DNA of 64,000 bases from UBA2966 sp965242505 (lineage in GTDB: Bacteria > Pseudomonadota > Alphaproteobacteria > UBA2966), in NCBI GenBank assembly GCA_965242505.1, contig OZ251449.1:2604001-2668000 (forward strand). Reading direction: 5' to 3'. The notes beneath the pieces are model-generated. The model was not told where the DNA came from and did no database searches. It saw nothing but the letters and a program-made list of their open reading frames with translations. The translations under genes were made by a program, and so were the position numbers. Shown here piece by piece: positions 33,867 to 43,179 of the stretch. Positions within the stretch are counted from its first letter, which is position 1; each line of letters opens with the position of its first letter.

Positions 33867-34787
33867 ATGTTCTCACCATCGGTCGCGATGAACACGGAAC
33901 CGGAGACTCTCGGCGCCCTGCGGCGGGAAATCGACAGGATCGACACGTCGATCCACGATCTCCTCATGCGCCGGTCGGAGGTCGTGGGACGGATCGACGC
34001 CGTCAAGAAGCGCGGCGGTTCGTCGCCGACGGGGATGCGGCCGGGACGCGAGGCCAGGGTCATTCGCCGCCTGATCGGGCGCCATCGCGGGCCTCTCCCG
34101 GCGGTGGTGGTCGCGCGGCTGTGGAGAGAGCTGATCTCCGCGTTCACGCGCCTGCAAGGCCCGTTGACCGTCGCCGTGTGCGCGCCCGAGATGTCGGTGG
34201 GTTACTGGGATCTGGCGCGGTCGCACTTCGGCTCCACGACGCCGATGTCCCTTCACCGCTCGCCCTTCGTCGTCATGCGCGAGGTGGCGCGGGGCGAGGC
34301 CACCGTCGGCGTTCTTCCCGTGCCGGAGTCCGACGACGAGGACCCGTGGTGGCCGCAGCTCGCGGCCGAAACGAACGACACGCTCAGGATCATCTCGCGC
34401 CTGCCCTTCGTCGAGGATCGGAACTCCCGGTTCGGGATCCCGGCGGCTCTGGTCGTGTCGAAAATGCCGCAGGACGACACGAAGGACGATCGAACGCTCG
34501 TCGTCATCGCCTCCGACGCGCGCATCAGCCGGGCGCGGATAAACGAGCTCCTGGGGAGCGTGGCGCTGACCGGACGCAGCGTCACGACGCTCGACCCGCG
34601 GGAAGACCATCCGGAATGGCTGCATCTCGTCGAAGTCGAGGGCTATCTGACCGCCGCTGACCCCAGGATCGGGGCCCTCGTGGCGGACGCGCGCGGCCGT
34701 ATCGGCCGAGTCGTCGCCATCGGCGGGTTCGCCAATCCCGTCCACGCGCCGAGCGGCGCCCATCCCGCGGCGACCGCGGCCGAATAA
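33867..34787 (+). CDS. Chorismate mutase (AroQ type) with a C-terminal prephenate-dehydratase-like region
   Basis: A 306-aa protein. The N-terminal ~100 residues are an all-helical AroQ mutase (LRREIDRIDTSIHDLLMRRSEVVGRI, then arginine-rich PGREARVIRRL), which turns chorismate into prephenate. The remaining ~200 residues have the layout of a prephenate-dehydratase/periplasmic-binding fold (TVAVCAPEMSVGYWDLARSHFG) and an ACT-like end, but I do not see the dehydratase catalytic TRF motif, so that part may be regulatory. The start could also be ATG 33888. It heads an operon with hisC and a prephenate/arogenate dehydrogenase, pointing to tyrosine synthesis. Confidence 0.82.
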   Translation: MFSPSVAMNTEPETLGALRREIDRIDTSIHDLLMRRSEVVGRIDAVKKRGGSSPTGMRPGREARVIRRLIGRHRGPLPAVVVARLWRELISAFTRLQGPLTVAVCAPEMSVGYWDLARSHFGSTTPMSLHRSPFVVMREVARGEATVGVLPVPESDDEDPWWPQLAAETNDTLRIISRLPFVEDRNSRFGIPAALVVSKMPQDDTKDDRTLVVIASDARISRARINELLGSVALTGRSVTTLDPREDHPEWLHLVEVEGYLTAADPRIGALVADARGRIGRVVAIGGFANPVHAPSGAHPAATAAE

Positions 34788-34824
34788 CGAAACAACAGGC
34801 GTCCATCCTGACGGGTTCCACCAC

Positions 34825-35922
34825 ATGAGCGGCCCCACCCCCCGCGAGGGAGTCCTGGAGATTCCCATGTACGTCCCCGGCCGGTCCCGGGTCGAGGGCC
34901 GCGAGCGCGTCGTCAAGCTGTCGTCGAACGAATCGGCGCTGGGAACCAGCGACGAGGCCGTGGCCGCCTATCGGGCGATGGCGGGCGAACTGCATCGCTA
35001 CCCCGACGGCGGCGCCGCCGACCTCCGCGAGGCCATCGCCAGGGTTCACCGCGCCGGCGGCGACGCGCTGGACCCGGAGAAGATCGTCTGCGGCGAAGGA
35101 TCCGACGAGATCATCCACCTCCTCGTCGCCGCCTACGCGGGTCCCGGGGACGAGGTTCTCCACAGCGCCCACGGGTTCGTCATGTACAGACTGTCGGCGC
35201 TCGGCGTCGGGGCGACCCCCGTCGCGGCGCCCGAACGGAACTGGACTCCCGACGTGGACGCCCTGCTCGAGCGGGTGACGGAGCGCACCCGCCTGGTGTT
35301 CGTCTCCAACCCCAATCCCACCGGGACCTGTCTGCCGCGCCGGGAACTGGCCCGCCTCCACGACGGCCTTCCCCCGCACGTGGTGCTGGCGGTCGATGCG
35401 GCCTACGCCGAATACGTCACCCGGGACGATTACGCGTCCGGCATCGAGCTCGCCGGAGCCGAGGACAACGTGGTCATGACGCGCACGTTTTCCAAGGCCT
35501 ACGGTCTCGCGGGCCTGCGCCTGGGCTGGTGCTACGGACCGGCGGGCGTGGTGGAGGTCCTGAACCGGCTGCGCGGGCCTTTCAACGTCACCGCCCCGGC
35601 CCAGGCCGCCGGGGTCGCCGCGGTCGAGGACCGGGCGTTCGTCGAGCGCGCCCGGCGGCACAACGAAACCTGGCGCGGCTGGCTCCAGGGCGAGCTCCGG
35701 CGCCTCGGCGTCCCCTACATTCCCAGCGTCGCCAATTTCGTCTGCGCGGAATTTCCGGACGAGAGCCGGACGGCCGCCGCGGCGATCGAGCACATGGCGA
35801 GGGACGGCGTGCTGGCGCGCGACATGAACGCCTACGGCCTTCCCGACCACGTCCGCATCACGATCGGCCTCGAGGAAGAGGTCCGGGCCGCGGCGCGCGC
35901 GCTTGAGACGTTCCTGGAGTGA
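34825..35922 (+). CDS. hisC: Histidinol-phosphate / aromatic aminotransferase
   Basis: A 365-aa fold-type I PLP enzyme of the HisC family: KLSSNESALG at the N-terminus, GEGSDEII, NPNPTGT, DAAYAEY and the Schiff-base lysine in TFSKAYGLAGLRLGW. HisC enzymes also transaminate prephenate or aromatic keto acids; its place between chorismate mutase and the dehydrogenase suggests it serves tyrosine/phenylalanine synthesis, histidine synthesis, or both, because no hisC is seen in the his operon at 47.7-51.9 kb. It starts 37 bases after the mutase gene. Confidence 0.92.
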   Translation: MSGPTPREGVLEIPMYVPGRSRVEGRERVVKLSSNESALGTSDEAVAAYRAMAGELHRYPDGGAADLREAIARVHRAGGDALDPEKIVCGEGSDEIIHLLVAAYAGPGDEVLHSAHGFVMYRLSALGVGATPVAAPERNWTPDVDALLERVTERTRLVFVSNPNPTGTCLPRRELARLHDGLPPHVVLAVDAAYAEYVTRDDYASGIELAGAEDNVVMTRTFSKAYGLAGLRLGWCYGPAGVVEVLNRLRGPFNVTAPAQAAGVAAVEDRAFVERARRHNETWRGWLQGELRRLGVPYIPSVANFVCAEFPDESRTAAAAIEHMARDGVLARDMNAYGLPDHVRITIGLEEEVRAAARALETFLE

Positions 35923-35926
35923 GGCG

Positions 35927-36925
35927 GTGGCGCGGCCAAGGAAAACCGAACCGCTGTTCGACACCGTCGCCCTCGTCGGCGTGGGCCTGATCGGCTCGTC
36001 CCTGGCGCGGGTGATGCGCCGGGAGGGCCTCGCCCGGCGCATCGTGGGCTGCGCCCGCACCCGCCGAACGCGGTCGGTCTGCCGCGAGCTCCGGCTCGTC
36101 GACGCCACCTTCGCGAGCCCGAGGCAGGCCGTGAAAGGGGCCGATCTCGTCGTCGTATGCTCGCCGGTGAGCGCCTACGCCGCCATCGCCGAGGCCATGG
36201 CGCCCGCGCTGAAACCGGGCGCCATCGTGTCGGACGTGGGCTCGGTCAAGCGGGCCGTCGTCGACGCCCTGGCGCCGCGCGTTCCCGCCGGCGTCCATCT
36301 GGTTCCGGGCCATCCCGTCGCCGGGACCGAACATTCAGGCCCGGAGGCGGGATTCGCCGAGATGTTCCGGGGACGGTGGTGCATCCTCACACCGGCGGAG
36401 GGGACGGACGCGGCCGCCGTTCGCCGGGTCGCCGACCTGTGGCGCCGCGCCGGAAGCCGCGTGGAGATCATGGACGCCGCGCGCCACGATCTCGTGCTGG
36501 CCGTGACGTCGCACCTCCCTCACCTGATCGCCTACAACATCGTCGGCACGGCCGCCGATCTGGAATCGGTCACGGAGTCCGAGGTGTTCAAGTATTCGGC
36601 GGGAGGGTTCCGGGATTTCACCCGCATCGCGGCGTCCGACCCGGTCATGTGGCGCGACGTCTTCCTGCACAATCGCGATGCCGTGCTCGAGGTGCTGGGG
36701 CGGTTCAACGAGGACCTGTCGGCGCTGCAACGGGCCATCCGCTGGGGCCAGGGGGAGGCGCTCGAGTCCCTGTTCTCCCGGACCCGCGCCATTCGCCGGG
36801 GGGTCGTCGAGGCGGGCCAGGCCGAGGCGCCGGCGCCCGGCGAACCGGAGGCCGCGACCGCGATCAGGCGCCCGGGGAGGAAACGACGGGCGGGAGGCGC
36901 AGAACCCGCCAGCGCCCGGCGGTAA
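35927..36925 (+). CDS. tyrC: Prephenate/arogenate dehydrogenase family protein
   Basis: A 332-aa NAD(P)-dependent enzyme that oxidatively decarboxylates prephenate or arogenate on the way to tyrosine. The Rossmann motif is GVGLIGSSLARVM; further marks are SDVGSVK, PGHPVAGTEHSG and the helical dimer domain with VTSHLPHLIAYN and SAGGFRDFTRIA. No ACT domain is present. The GTG start is just after the hisC stop and behind GGAGTGAGG; the TTG at 35903 would need to overlap hisC. The last 62 bases overlap the 3' end of the convergent DUF2125 gene. Confidence 0.9.
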   Translation: MARPRKTEPLFDTVALVGVGLIGSSLARVMRREGLARRIVGCARTRRTRSVCRELRLVDATFASPRQAVKGADLVVVCSPVSAYAAIAEAMAPALKPGAIVSDVGSVKRAVVDALAPRVPAGVHLVPGHPVAGTEHSGPEAGFAEMFRGRWCILTPAEGTDAAAVRRVADLWRRAGSRVEIMDAARHDLVLAVTSHLPHLIAYNIVGTAADLESVTESEVFKYSAGGFRDFTRIAASDPVMWRDVFLHNRDAVLEVLGRFNEDLSALQRAIRWGQGEALESLFSRTRAIRRGVVEAGQAEAPAPGEPEAATAIRRPGRKRRAGGAEPASARR

Positions 36926-37904
36926 GCCAGCCGTCCTGGGCGGTGAGCGGAACGACGATGCCCCCGTCTTCCGCCGGGTCCGAGAGCGCGCCGAGCGCGA
37001 TTTTCGCCGCGGCCCCCTTCACCGCCCCGATCCTTCCCGCCTGCACCAGCGAGTCGATCAGCGCGCGATGGCCGCGGACGGTCGTGGTAACGGCCGCGAG
37101 GGGGCGGAAACGGCGATCGAGGCTGAGCGCGCCCTCGGCATCGACCGCCAGGGCGCCCCACCGCAGGGCGAGCGAATCGATCTCGATCGTTCCTCCGTCA
37201 TCGCGCCAGACGGAGAGGCCCTCCGCTCCCGCGGACGCCGGCAGGGGCGCGACGACGAGATCCCACGTCAGCCGGTCGACGACGGCCCCCAGGGAAATGG
37301 ATGGCGCCAGCGGCAGTTCCGCCCGCCGGACGCGTCCGGTCAAACGGAACGCGTCCACCGCCTTCGCGCCTTTCTCCCGCGCGCCGAAGACGAACGCGGA
37401 CTGCGCCGTGACCGAACCGGCCAGTCCGTCCCTCGACGCGGAGACGTCCTTCAGGGCCGCCTTCAGGGACTTCAGTTCGGAATCCGCGATCTCGAAGCTC
37501 GCCGTCAGGCCGTCCGCGCGCGCGGTCGTCCGGGAGGCGCCGTTCCGATCCTTCACGCGCCACTCGTGACCGCCGGACAGGCGAACGGCGACGACGCCGG
37601 GCTCCCAGATGCGGGCCTGGGCGCGCACGGCGGCGCCGCGCCACGACCAGGCCAGGGGCGGCCCCGCGGCCTCGACGAGAACGGAGGCCGCGCGAACGTC
37701 GAAGCGGAGCGGGTAGCCGCCGACCGTGAAGCCCTCGATTTCCACGCGCCCGCCCCGCTCGCGGACGTCGTCGGACCAGCCGGCGATCGTGTCCTCGACC
37801 AGCGAGACGCCGGCGCGCCAGTACCAGGCATGGACGATCAGGAGCAGCGCCAGGGTCACGCTCGTCGCGGCCGTGGCGACCTTCGCGAATCGAGAGAAGG
37901 CCAT
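36864..37904 (-). CDS. DUF2125 domain protein, membrane-anchored
   Basis: A 346-aa protein with one N-terminal hydrophobic segment (TSVTLALLLIVHAWYW) and a long beta-rich exported part (GGRVEIEGFTVGGYPLRFDV, SLALRWGALAVDAEGALSLD). This matches DUF2125, alphaproteobacterial envelope proteins that resemble AsmA/LolA-like beta folds; the role is unknown. I start at the ATG giving MAFSRFAKV; an ATG 21 bases earlier is possible. It converges on the dehydrogenase gene with a 62-base overlap of the 3' ends. Confidence 0.8.
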   Translation of the reverse strand: MAFSRFAKVATAATSVTLALLLIVHAWYWRAGVSLVEDTIAGWSDDVRERGGRVEIEGFTVGGYPLRFDVRAASVLVEAAGPPLAWSWRGAAVRAQARIWEPGVVAVRLSGGHEWRVKDRNGASRTTARADGLTASFEIADSELKSLKAALKDVSASRDGLAGSVTAQSAFVFGAREKGAKAVDAFRLTGRVRRAELPLAPSISLGAVVDRLTWDLVVAPLPASAGAEGLSVWRDDGGTIEIDSLALRWGALAVDAEGALSLDRRFRPLAAVTTTVRGHRALIDSLVQAGRIGAVKGAAAKIALGALSDPAEDGGIVVPLTAQDGWLTAGRWRVLRLPPVVSSPGA

Positions 37905-38014
37905 GATTCGCACCTGCTGAGGCATCGGCGGGAACGAGGGTCCGGCGCCGATTATACAAGTCCGGCCCCGACCGGACCGGTCCTTCCGGGGCGGCGATTC
38001 TCGGCCTGCGCGAG

Positions 38015-38170
38015 CGGCGGACCCCCCTCCCGACCTCCCCCCTGTCAGGGGGGAGGAGTGTGAACGGAAACCTCCGTCCCCCTCGTTCTCCCTCCCCCTT
38101 GCAGGGGGAGGGTCGGGGTGGGGGTCGCGGCTGGGAGAGGAGCGCGAACAGGCCCTGCGGCGCGACGCCA
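38015..38170. repeat. Composite palindromic intergenic repeat
   Basis: It contains GGACCCCCCTCCCGACCTCC, the hairpin CTCCCCCCTGTCAGGGGGGA, GGAGTGTGAACGG, the hairpin CTCCCCCTTGCAGGGGGAGG, GTCGGGGTGGGGGTCGCGG and GAGCGCGAACAGGCCCTGCG. The blocks follow the order of 27985-28180 without the left-most ATTTCCCATACC and GCGTTGCGG blocks. It lies downstream of secB. Confidence 0.7.
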
Positions 38171-38198
38171 ATGGGTGCGGCAGGCCCTCGATCGTGTT

Positions 38199-38678
38199 TC
38201 AGGGCGCGCCGGAGTCTCCCTCGCCGCCGTCGCGCCCGGCTCGGCGTTGGCGGTAGAGCGCGGAGAAATCGATCGGAGCCAGCAACAGGGGCGCGAACCC
38301 CCCGTCGCGCGTGGCCTCGGCGATCACGCGCCGGGCGAACGGGAACAGGAGCCGGGGGCACTCGACCATGCATACGGGCTCGACCCGCTCCGGCGGGAAG
38401 TCCCGGACCAGAAAGACGCCCGCGTACTTGAGTTCGACGACGAACAGCGTGGCGTCGTCGTGGGACGCGGTCACCGTGATCCCCAGGCTCACTTCGTAGT
38501 TGGAGCGCCCCAGGGACCGCGCGTCGACCCCGACGCCGATGCCGATGGCGGGCTCGCCCCGTTTCGGTCGCAAGCTGCGCGGAGCGTTGGGATTCTCGAA
38601 CGAGAAATCCTTGACGTACCGCGTCCTGACGCTCAGCTTCGGCGCCCCGCGTCCACCGCTTTCGGCGGCGTCGGACAT
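38199..38678 (-). CDS. secB: Protein-export chaperone SecB
   Basis: A 159-aa SecB: it keeps precursor proteins unfolded and hands them to SecA. Features are KDFSFENPNAP, VSLGITVTASHDD, FVVELKYAGVF and the conserved CPRLLFPFARRVIAEATRDGGF with LAPIDFSALY. Divergent from the tim44-like gene, the usual arrangement in alphaproteobacteria. Confidence 0.95.
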   Translation of the reverse strand: MSDAAESGGRGAPKLSVRTRYVKDFSFENPNAPRSLRPKRGEPAIGIGVGVDARSLGRSNYEVSLGITVTASHDDATLFVVELKYAGVFLVRDFPPERVEPVCMVECPRLLFPFARRVIAEATRDGGFAPLLLAPIDFSALYRQRRAGRDGGEGDSGAP

Positions 38679-38900
38679 GTCGCCCCCCGTTTCGGATCCC
38701 CGTTCGAGCCCGCGACGGAACGGTTTCCCTCGGTTGCCCGGCGGGGCGGTCCTTTCGGAGGTTTCGACTCTGGACCGCGCCCGGACAAACCGTTAGTGTA
38801 GCATTCATCGACACGTTCGGAGTTTTGGCGTCGCGACCGGGCCCGGCACGTCGGATCGGGCCATGATCGCGACATGGCTTCTTCCGCAGGATCACGGACA

Positions 38901-39581
38901 ATGGGCGAGGGCTTCCCGTTTCTCGACATCGTTCTGTTCGCCATGGTGGCCGCGTTCATCGTTCTGCGGCTGCGCGGCGTCCTCGGCCGGCGTCCGGGAA
39001 ACGGTCGGCCCCGACGCCGCGCCGCGCCGTCGCGGCAGGACGCGGAAGAGAACGTCGTCGGCTTGCCGGATCGCACGTCGGACGCTGACGATTCGACGGA
39101 GCCGGGGGACGCGCCCGAAGAAGAGGACGCCGTCGCGGCGGGTCTCGCCGGCGTTCGCAGCGCCGACCGGCTGTTCGACGCCGAGGAGTTTCTCCAGGGC
39201 GCCCGGGCGGCGTACGAGATGGTCGTCACCGCCTACGCCGTGGCCGACGATGCGGTCCTTCGCCAGCTCCTGTCGGACGGGGTCTACGAGAACTTCGCCG
39301 GGGCGATCCAGGAACGGATCGCCCAGGGGCATACGTTGGAAACGACGCTTCTGGCCATTCGGGCCACGGAGGTCGTGGAGGCGGGCCTGTCCGATGGAGT
39401 CGCCGAGATCACGGTCAAGTTCGTCGCCGACGTGATCAACGTGACGCGGGAAGAGAACGGGACCGTCGTCGCGGGGGATCCGGATCAGGCGCAGGAGGTG
39501 ACCGATTTCTGGACGTTCGCGCGCGAGGTCCGGGACCGCGACCCGAACTGGAAGCTGGTCGAGACCCGTAGCCCGCAATAA
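38901..39581 (+). CDS. Tim44/TimA family membrane adaptor
   Basis: A 226-aa protein with an N-terminal membrane helix (FLDIVLFAMVAAFIVLRLRG), a charged linker, and a C-terminal Tim44-like domain (SADRLFDAEEFLQGARAAYEMVV ending DPNWKLVETRS). Homologues of the mitochondrial import factor Tim44; in bacteria a role at the inner membrane is proposed. I start at the ATG giving MGEGFPFL because homologues begin there; AGGA lies nine bases upstream. mltA follows after 15 bases. Confidence 0.88.
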   Translation: MGEGFPFLDIVLFAMVAAFIVLRLRGVLGRRPGNGRPRRRAAPSRQDAEENVVGLPDRTSDADDSTEPGDAPEEEDAVAAGLAGVRSADRLFDAEEFLQGARAAYEMVVTAYAVADDAVLRQLLSDGVYENFAGAIQERIAQGHTLETTLLAIRATEVVEAGLSDGVAEITVKFVADVINVTREENGTVVAGDPDQAQEVTDFWTFAREVRDRDPNWKLVETRSPQ

Positions 39582-39596
39582 CCCGCGCGGCGACCC

Positions 39597-40832
39597 ATGA
39601 ACGGGCGGCGTATCGGAGGAGTCGGCGTCTCCGTCGCCGCGTTGCTCGTCGCGCTGGCGGCGTGGTGGCTGTCGAGGCCGCCGCCCGACGGCGAATCGCC
39701 CGCCGTCGGCGAGGCGCCCGTCGAGTTCCGTCCCGTCGGGTTCGACGCGTTGCGCGGGTGGGAGGAGGACGATCCGGGTCCGGCGCTCGCGGCTTTCATC
39801 AGGTCCTGTGACCGCCTGGACGGGCGCGCGCCTCGGTCTTCCGTCGGGGCCGGCACGGCGGCCTCGGACTGGCGGGGCGTCTGCCGGCGGGCGCGGCGGG
39901 TGGACCGCGGCGATCCCGCCGCCGTCCGCCGCTATTTCGAGACCGGGTTCGAGCCGGTCGCCGTCATCGGCGCCGGCGGGGCCGAAGGCCTGTTCACCGG
40001 ATACTACGAACCGCTGTTCGAGGGAAGCCGCGAACGGACCGACGGCTTCGACGCGCCGGTCTACGGGCGGCCCGAGGATCTGGTCACGGCGAATCTGGGC
40101 GACTTCCGTCCCGAGTGGCGCGGGATCCAGTTGGCGGGACGGCTGGTCGGCGGGAGGCTCAGGCCGTTCGAGCCCCGCGCCGCCATCGAGCGCGGAGGCC
40201 TGGAGGGCCGGGCCGAGCCCATCCTCTGGTTGCGCGACGAAGTCGATGCGTTCTTTCTCCACATCCAGGGTTCCGGACGCATAAGCCTCGACGACGGCGC
40301 CCATATCCGCGTCGGGTACGCCGCCAGCAACGGACGGCCCTATACGGCGATCGGCAGGGTATTGGCGGAGCGGGGCGCGTTGCCGGCGGACGGCGTCTCG
40401 ATGCGGTCGATTCGACGGTGGCTCGAAGCGAACCCGCGGATGGCGAGGGACGTGATGTCCGCCAACGCGCGGTACGTCTTCTTTCGCGAGGTCGTCGGCG
40501 ACGGTCCGGTCGGCGCGGGACGGGTCGTCCTGACGCCGGGCCGCTCGCTCGCGGTCGACGTCACCCTGTTGCCGCTTCACGCGCCGGTCTGGCTGGAGAC
40601 GTCGATGCCGTCCACGGCCGGCGATCCCGACGGCGCGCCGCTGCGCCGGTTGCTCGTCGCCCAGGATACCGGCGCCGCCATTCGCGGAGCGGTGCGCGGC
40701 GACGTCTTCTGGGGCAGCGGCCCGGCCGCCGAAGAGGTCGCCGGAAACATGAGCGAGAAGGGCCGCTACCACCTGCTGCTGCCCAAGGGCGCCAGCGAGC
40801 GACTCGTTTCCGGCGCGCGACCGGCGGATTGA
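39597..40832 (+). CDS. mltA: Membrane-bound lytic murein transglycosylase A
   Basis: A 411-aa peptidoglycan-cleaving enzyme. MltA marks are FTGYYEPLFEGS, WLRDEVDAFFLHIQGSGRI, RVGYAASNGRPYTAIG, and the C-terminal 3D domain with catalytic Asp in LLVAQDTGAAIRG and GDVFWGSG. Unlike E. coli MltA it has no lipobox cysteine; it is tied to the membrane by an N-terminal helix (VSVAALLVALAAWWL). In relatives the Smr gene usually comes next; here lutABC stands between. Confidence 0.93.
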   Translation: MNGRRIGGVGVSVAALLVALAAWWLSRPPPDGESPAVGEAPVEFRPVGFDALRGWEEDDPGPALAAFIRSCDRLDGRAPRSSVGAGTAASDWRGVCRRARRVDRGDPAAVRRYFETGFEPVAVIGAGGAEGLFTGYYEPLFEGSRERTDGFDAPVYGRPEDLVTANLGDFRPEWRGIQLAGRLVGGRLRPFEPRAAIERGGLEGRAEPILWLRDEVDAFFLHIQGSGRISLDDGAHIRVGYAASNGRPYTAIGRVLAERGALPADGVSMRSIRRWLEANPRMARDVMSANARYVFFREVVGDGPVGAGRVVLTPGRSLAVDVTLLPLHAPVWLETSMPSTAGDPDGAPLRRLLVAQDTGAAIRGAVRGDVFWGSGPAAEEVAGNMSEKGRYHLLLPKGASERLVSGARPAD

Positions 40833-40948
40833 GGAGGCGTCCCGGTCGGCGCGTTCGTCTTGCGCGGCGGCGCGCCGTGGGATTTATTGGGCGGCGCGTG
40901 ACGAACCGACGCGAGGATCGGCGGGTGAACGCGGGACGGCCTCCGGAT

Positions 40949-41761
40949 ATGCCAGGCGCCTCGGACACGATGGACGGACGGAGCGGCCGAACCCGGCGCG
41001 TGGGACTGTTCGTCACGTGTCTGGTGGACCTGTTCCGCCCGACGGTGGGTTTCGCCGCCGTCAAGCTCCTGCGCGCCGCCGGTTGCGCGGTCGAGGTTCC
41101 GACCGTTCAGACCTGCTGCGGACAGCCCGCCTACAACTCGGGAGCGCGGCCGCAAGCCCAGGCGATCGCCCGCCAGGTCGTCGCCGCCTTCGAGGGGTTC
41201 GACTGGGTGGTCGCGCCGTCGGGAAGCTGCGCCGGCATGTTGCGCCGGCACTATCCCGACCTGCTGCGCGACGACGCCGGATGGGGCCCGCGCGCCGCGG
41301 CGCTCGCCGCTCGCGCGCGGGAGCTCGCGTCCTTCCTGGTCGACGTCTGCGGCGTCACGACCGTGGAGGCTTCGTTCCGCGGTATCGCGGCCTATCACGA
41401 CTCGTGCTCGAGCCTGCGCGACATGGGCGTTCGGGACCAGCCCCGCGAGCTGCTCGCCAGCGTCGGCGGCCTAGAGCTGCGGGAAGTTCCCGAAGCCGAG
41501 GCCTGTTGCGGCTTCGGCGGCGCGTTCTCGGTGAAGTACGGGCCCATATCGACGGACATCGCGAGCCGCAAGGCGGACGCCCTGGCCTCGGTGAACCCGG
41601 ACGTGGTGGTGGGCGGCGATCTCGGCTGCCTGATGAACATCGCGGGCAGAATGCGCCGCGACGAGACGGGCGTCACCGTCCGCCATGTCGCGGAGCTTCT
41701 CGCGGACATGACGGAAGACCCCGGGATCGGGGCGCCGGAGGGGGCGGACGTCCGGTGCTGA
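40949..41761 (+). CDS. lutA: Lactate utilization protein A, Fe-S oxidoreductase
   Basis: A 270-aa subunit of the LutABC L-lactate oxidising complex, which turns lactate into pyruvate without a flavin. It has the two CCG-domain motifs, TCCGQPAYNSG near 60 and ACCGFGGAFSVKYG near 190, plus GLFVTCLVDLF at the start. ATG chosen by homology; a GTG at 40925 would add eight residues. It overlaps lutB by 7 bases. Product pyruvate would feed central metabolism. Confidence 0.9.
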   Translation: MPGASDTMDGRSGRTRRVGLFVTCLVDLFRPTVGFAAVKLLRAAGCAVEVPTVQTCCGQPAYNSGARPQAQAIARQVVAAFEGFDWVVAPSGSCAGMLRRHYPDLLRDDAGWGPRAAALAARARELASFLVDVCGVTTVEASFRGIAAYHDSCSSLRDMGVRDQPRELLASVGGLELREVPEAEACCGFGGAFSVKYGPISTDIASRKADALASVNPDVVVGGDLGCLMNIAGRMRRDETGVTVRHVAELLADMTEDPGIGAPEGADVRC

Positions 41762-43179
41762 CGAGCCGGACCTTCCCCGAGAACGCGGTCCGGGCGATCG
41801 CCGACGACCGGCTTCGCGCCGCCCTGGGCAAGGTGCGCGAGGGGTTCGGCGGCGCCCGGCGCCAGGCCGCGGTGGACCGTCTTCCGGAATTCGAGGCGTT
41901 GCGGGACGCCGCCCGGGACATCAAGGACCATGTGATCGCGCATCTCGACCTTTATCTCGAGCGGTTCGAACGCCGCGTCGAGGAGAGCGGCGGGACGGTC
42001 CACTGGTGCGAGACTCCGGGCGAGGCCCGCGACCTGGTGCTGCGCCTGTGCCGGGAGGTCGACGCCCGCACGGTCACCAAGGGCAAGACCATGATCGCCG
42101 AGGAGATCGGCCTCAACCCGTTCCTGGAGTCGCACGGCATCGCCCCGGTCGAGACCGACCTGGGGGAGTACATCATCCAGCTCGCCGACGAACCGCCGAG
42201 CCACATCATCGCTCCGGCGATCCACAAGACCAAGGATCAGGTCGCCGACCTGTTCCACGAGCATCACCGGCGGCACGGCAGGACCCGGCGGCTGGACGAT
42301 CCGGGCGAGCTCGTCGACGAGGCCCGCCAGATATTGCGCCGGAAGTACATCGAAGCCGACGTCGGCATCACCGGCGCCAACTTCCTGATCGCCGAGACGG
42401 GCAGCGCCGTGATCGTGACCAACGAGGGCAACGGCGACCTGACGCAGACGCTGCCCAGGCGGCACATCGTGCTGGCGACGCCCGAGAAGATCGCGCCCAC
42501 GCTGGAGGACGCGGCGACCCTGTTGCGCGTTCTCGCGCGCTCGGCGACCGGGCAGGAGTTCTCCGCCTACACGACGTTCTCCACCGGACCGCGGCGGCCG
42601 GACGACCTCGACGGTCCCGAGAGCTTTCACGTGATCATCCTAGACAACGGCCGAAGCCGGCTGGTCGGAAGCCCGTTCCAGGACATGCTGCGCTGCATCA
42701 AGTGCGGCGCATGCCTGTTCCACTGTCCGGTCTACGCCTCCGTCGGGGGCCATGCCTACGGGTCGGTCTATCAGGGACCCATGGGCGCCGTGCTGACCCC
42801 CCATCTGATCGGGCTGCCGGCGGCGCGCCATCTGCCCGACGCCTCCAGTCTGTGCGGCCGTTGCGAGGCCGTCTGCCCCGTGCGCATACCGATTCCCCGT
42901 ATGCTGCGGCGTCTGCGCGAGCGAAGCCATGGCGAGGGCCTGGCGCCGCCGTCGGAACGCTGGGCCGTCGCGGCCTGGGCATGGATCGCGCAGCGCCCCC
43001 GGGTCTATCGCCTCTGGTCCCGTTTCCTCGCCGGCGTTCTCCGCACCGCCGCCGGACGGTCGGGACGGTTGCGCCGGCTGCCGCTGTCGAGAGGCTGGAC
43101 GGCCGGGCGGGACTTTCCGGCGCCCCAGGGGGAGACCTTCATGGATCTGTGGCGGCGGGCCGGGCGCGGCGCGGCATGA
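41755..43179 (+). CDS. lutB: Lactate utilization protein B, Fe-S protein
   Basis: A 474-aa LutB: an N-terminal LUD domain (VTKGKTMIAEEIGLN, GITGANFLIAETGSAVIVTNEGN) followed by two 4Fe-4S sites, CIKCGACLFHCPVY and CGRCEAVCPVRIPIP, and a C-terminal helical tail. GTG start at 41755 inside the end of lutA, with GGAGGGGG upstream. Overlaps lutC as ATGA. The three overlapping genes give a fixed ratio of subunits. Confidence 0.92.
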   Translation: MLTSRTFPENAVRAIADDRLRAALGKVREGFGGARRQAAVDRLPEFEALRDAARDIKDHVIAHLDLYLERFERRVEESGGTVHWCETPGEARDLVLRLCREVDARTVTKGKTMIAEEIGLNPFLESHGIAPVETDLGEYIIQLADEPPSHIIAPAIHKTKDQVADLFHEHHRRHGRTRRLDDPGELVDEARQILRRKYIEADVGITGANFLIAETGSAVIVTNEGNGDLTQTLPRRHIVLATPEKIAPTLEDAATLLRVLARSATGQEFSAYTTFSTGPRRPDDLDGPESFHVIILDNGRSRLVGSPFQDMLRCIKCGACLFHCPVYASVGGHAYGSVYQGPMGAVLTPHLIGLPAARHLPDASSLCGRCEAVCPVRIPIPRMLRRLRERSHGEGLAPPSERWAVAAWAWIAQRPRVYRLWSRFLAGVLRTAAGRSGRLRRLPLSRGWTAGRDFPAPQGETFMDLWRRAGRGAA

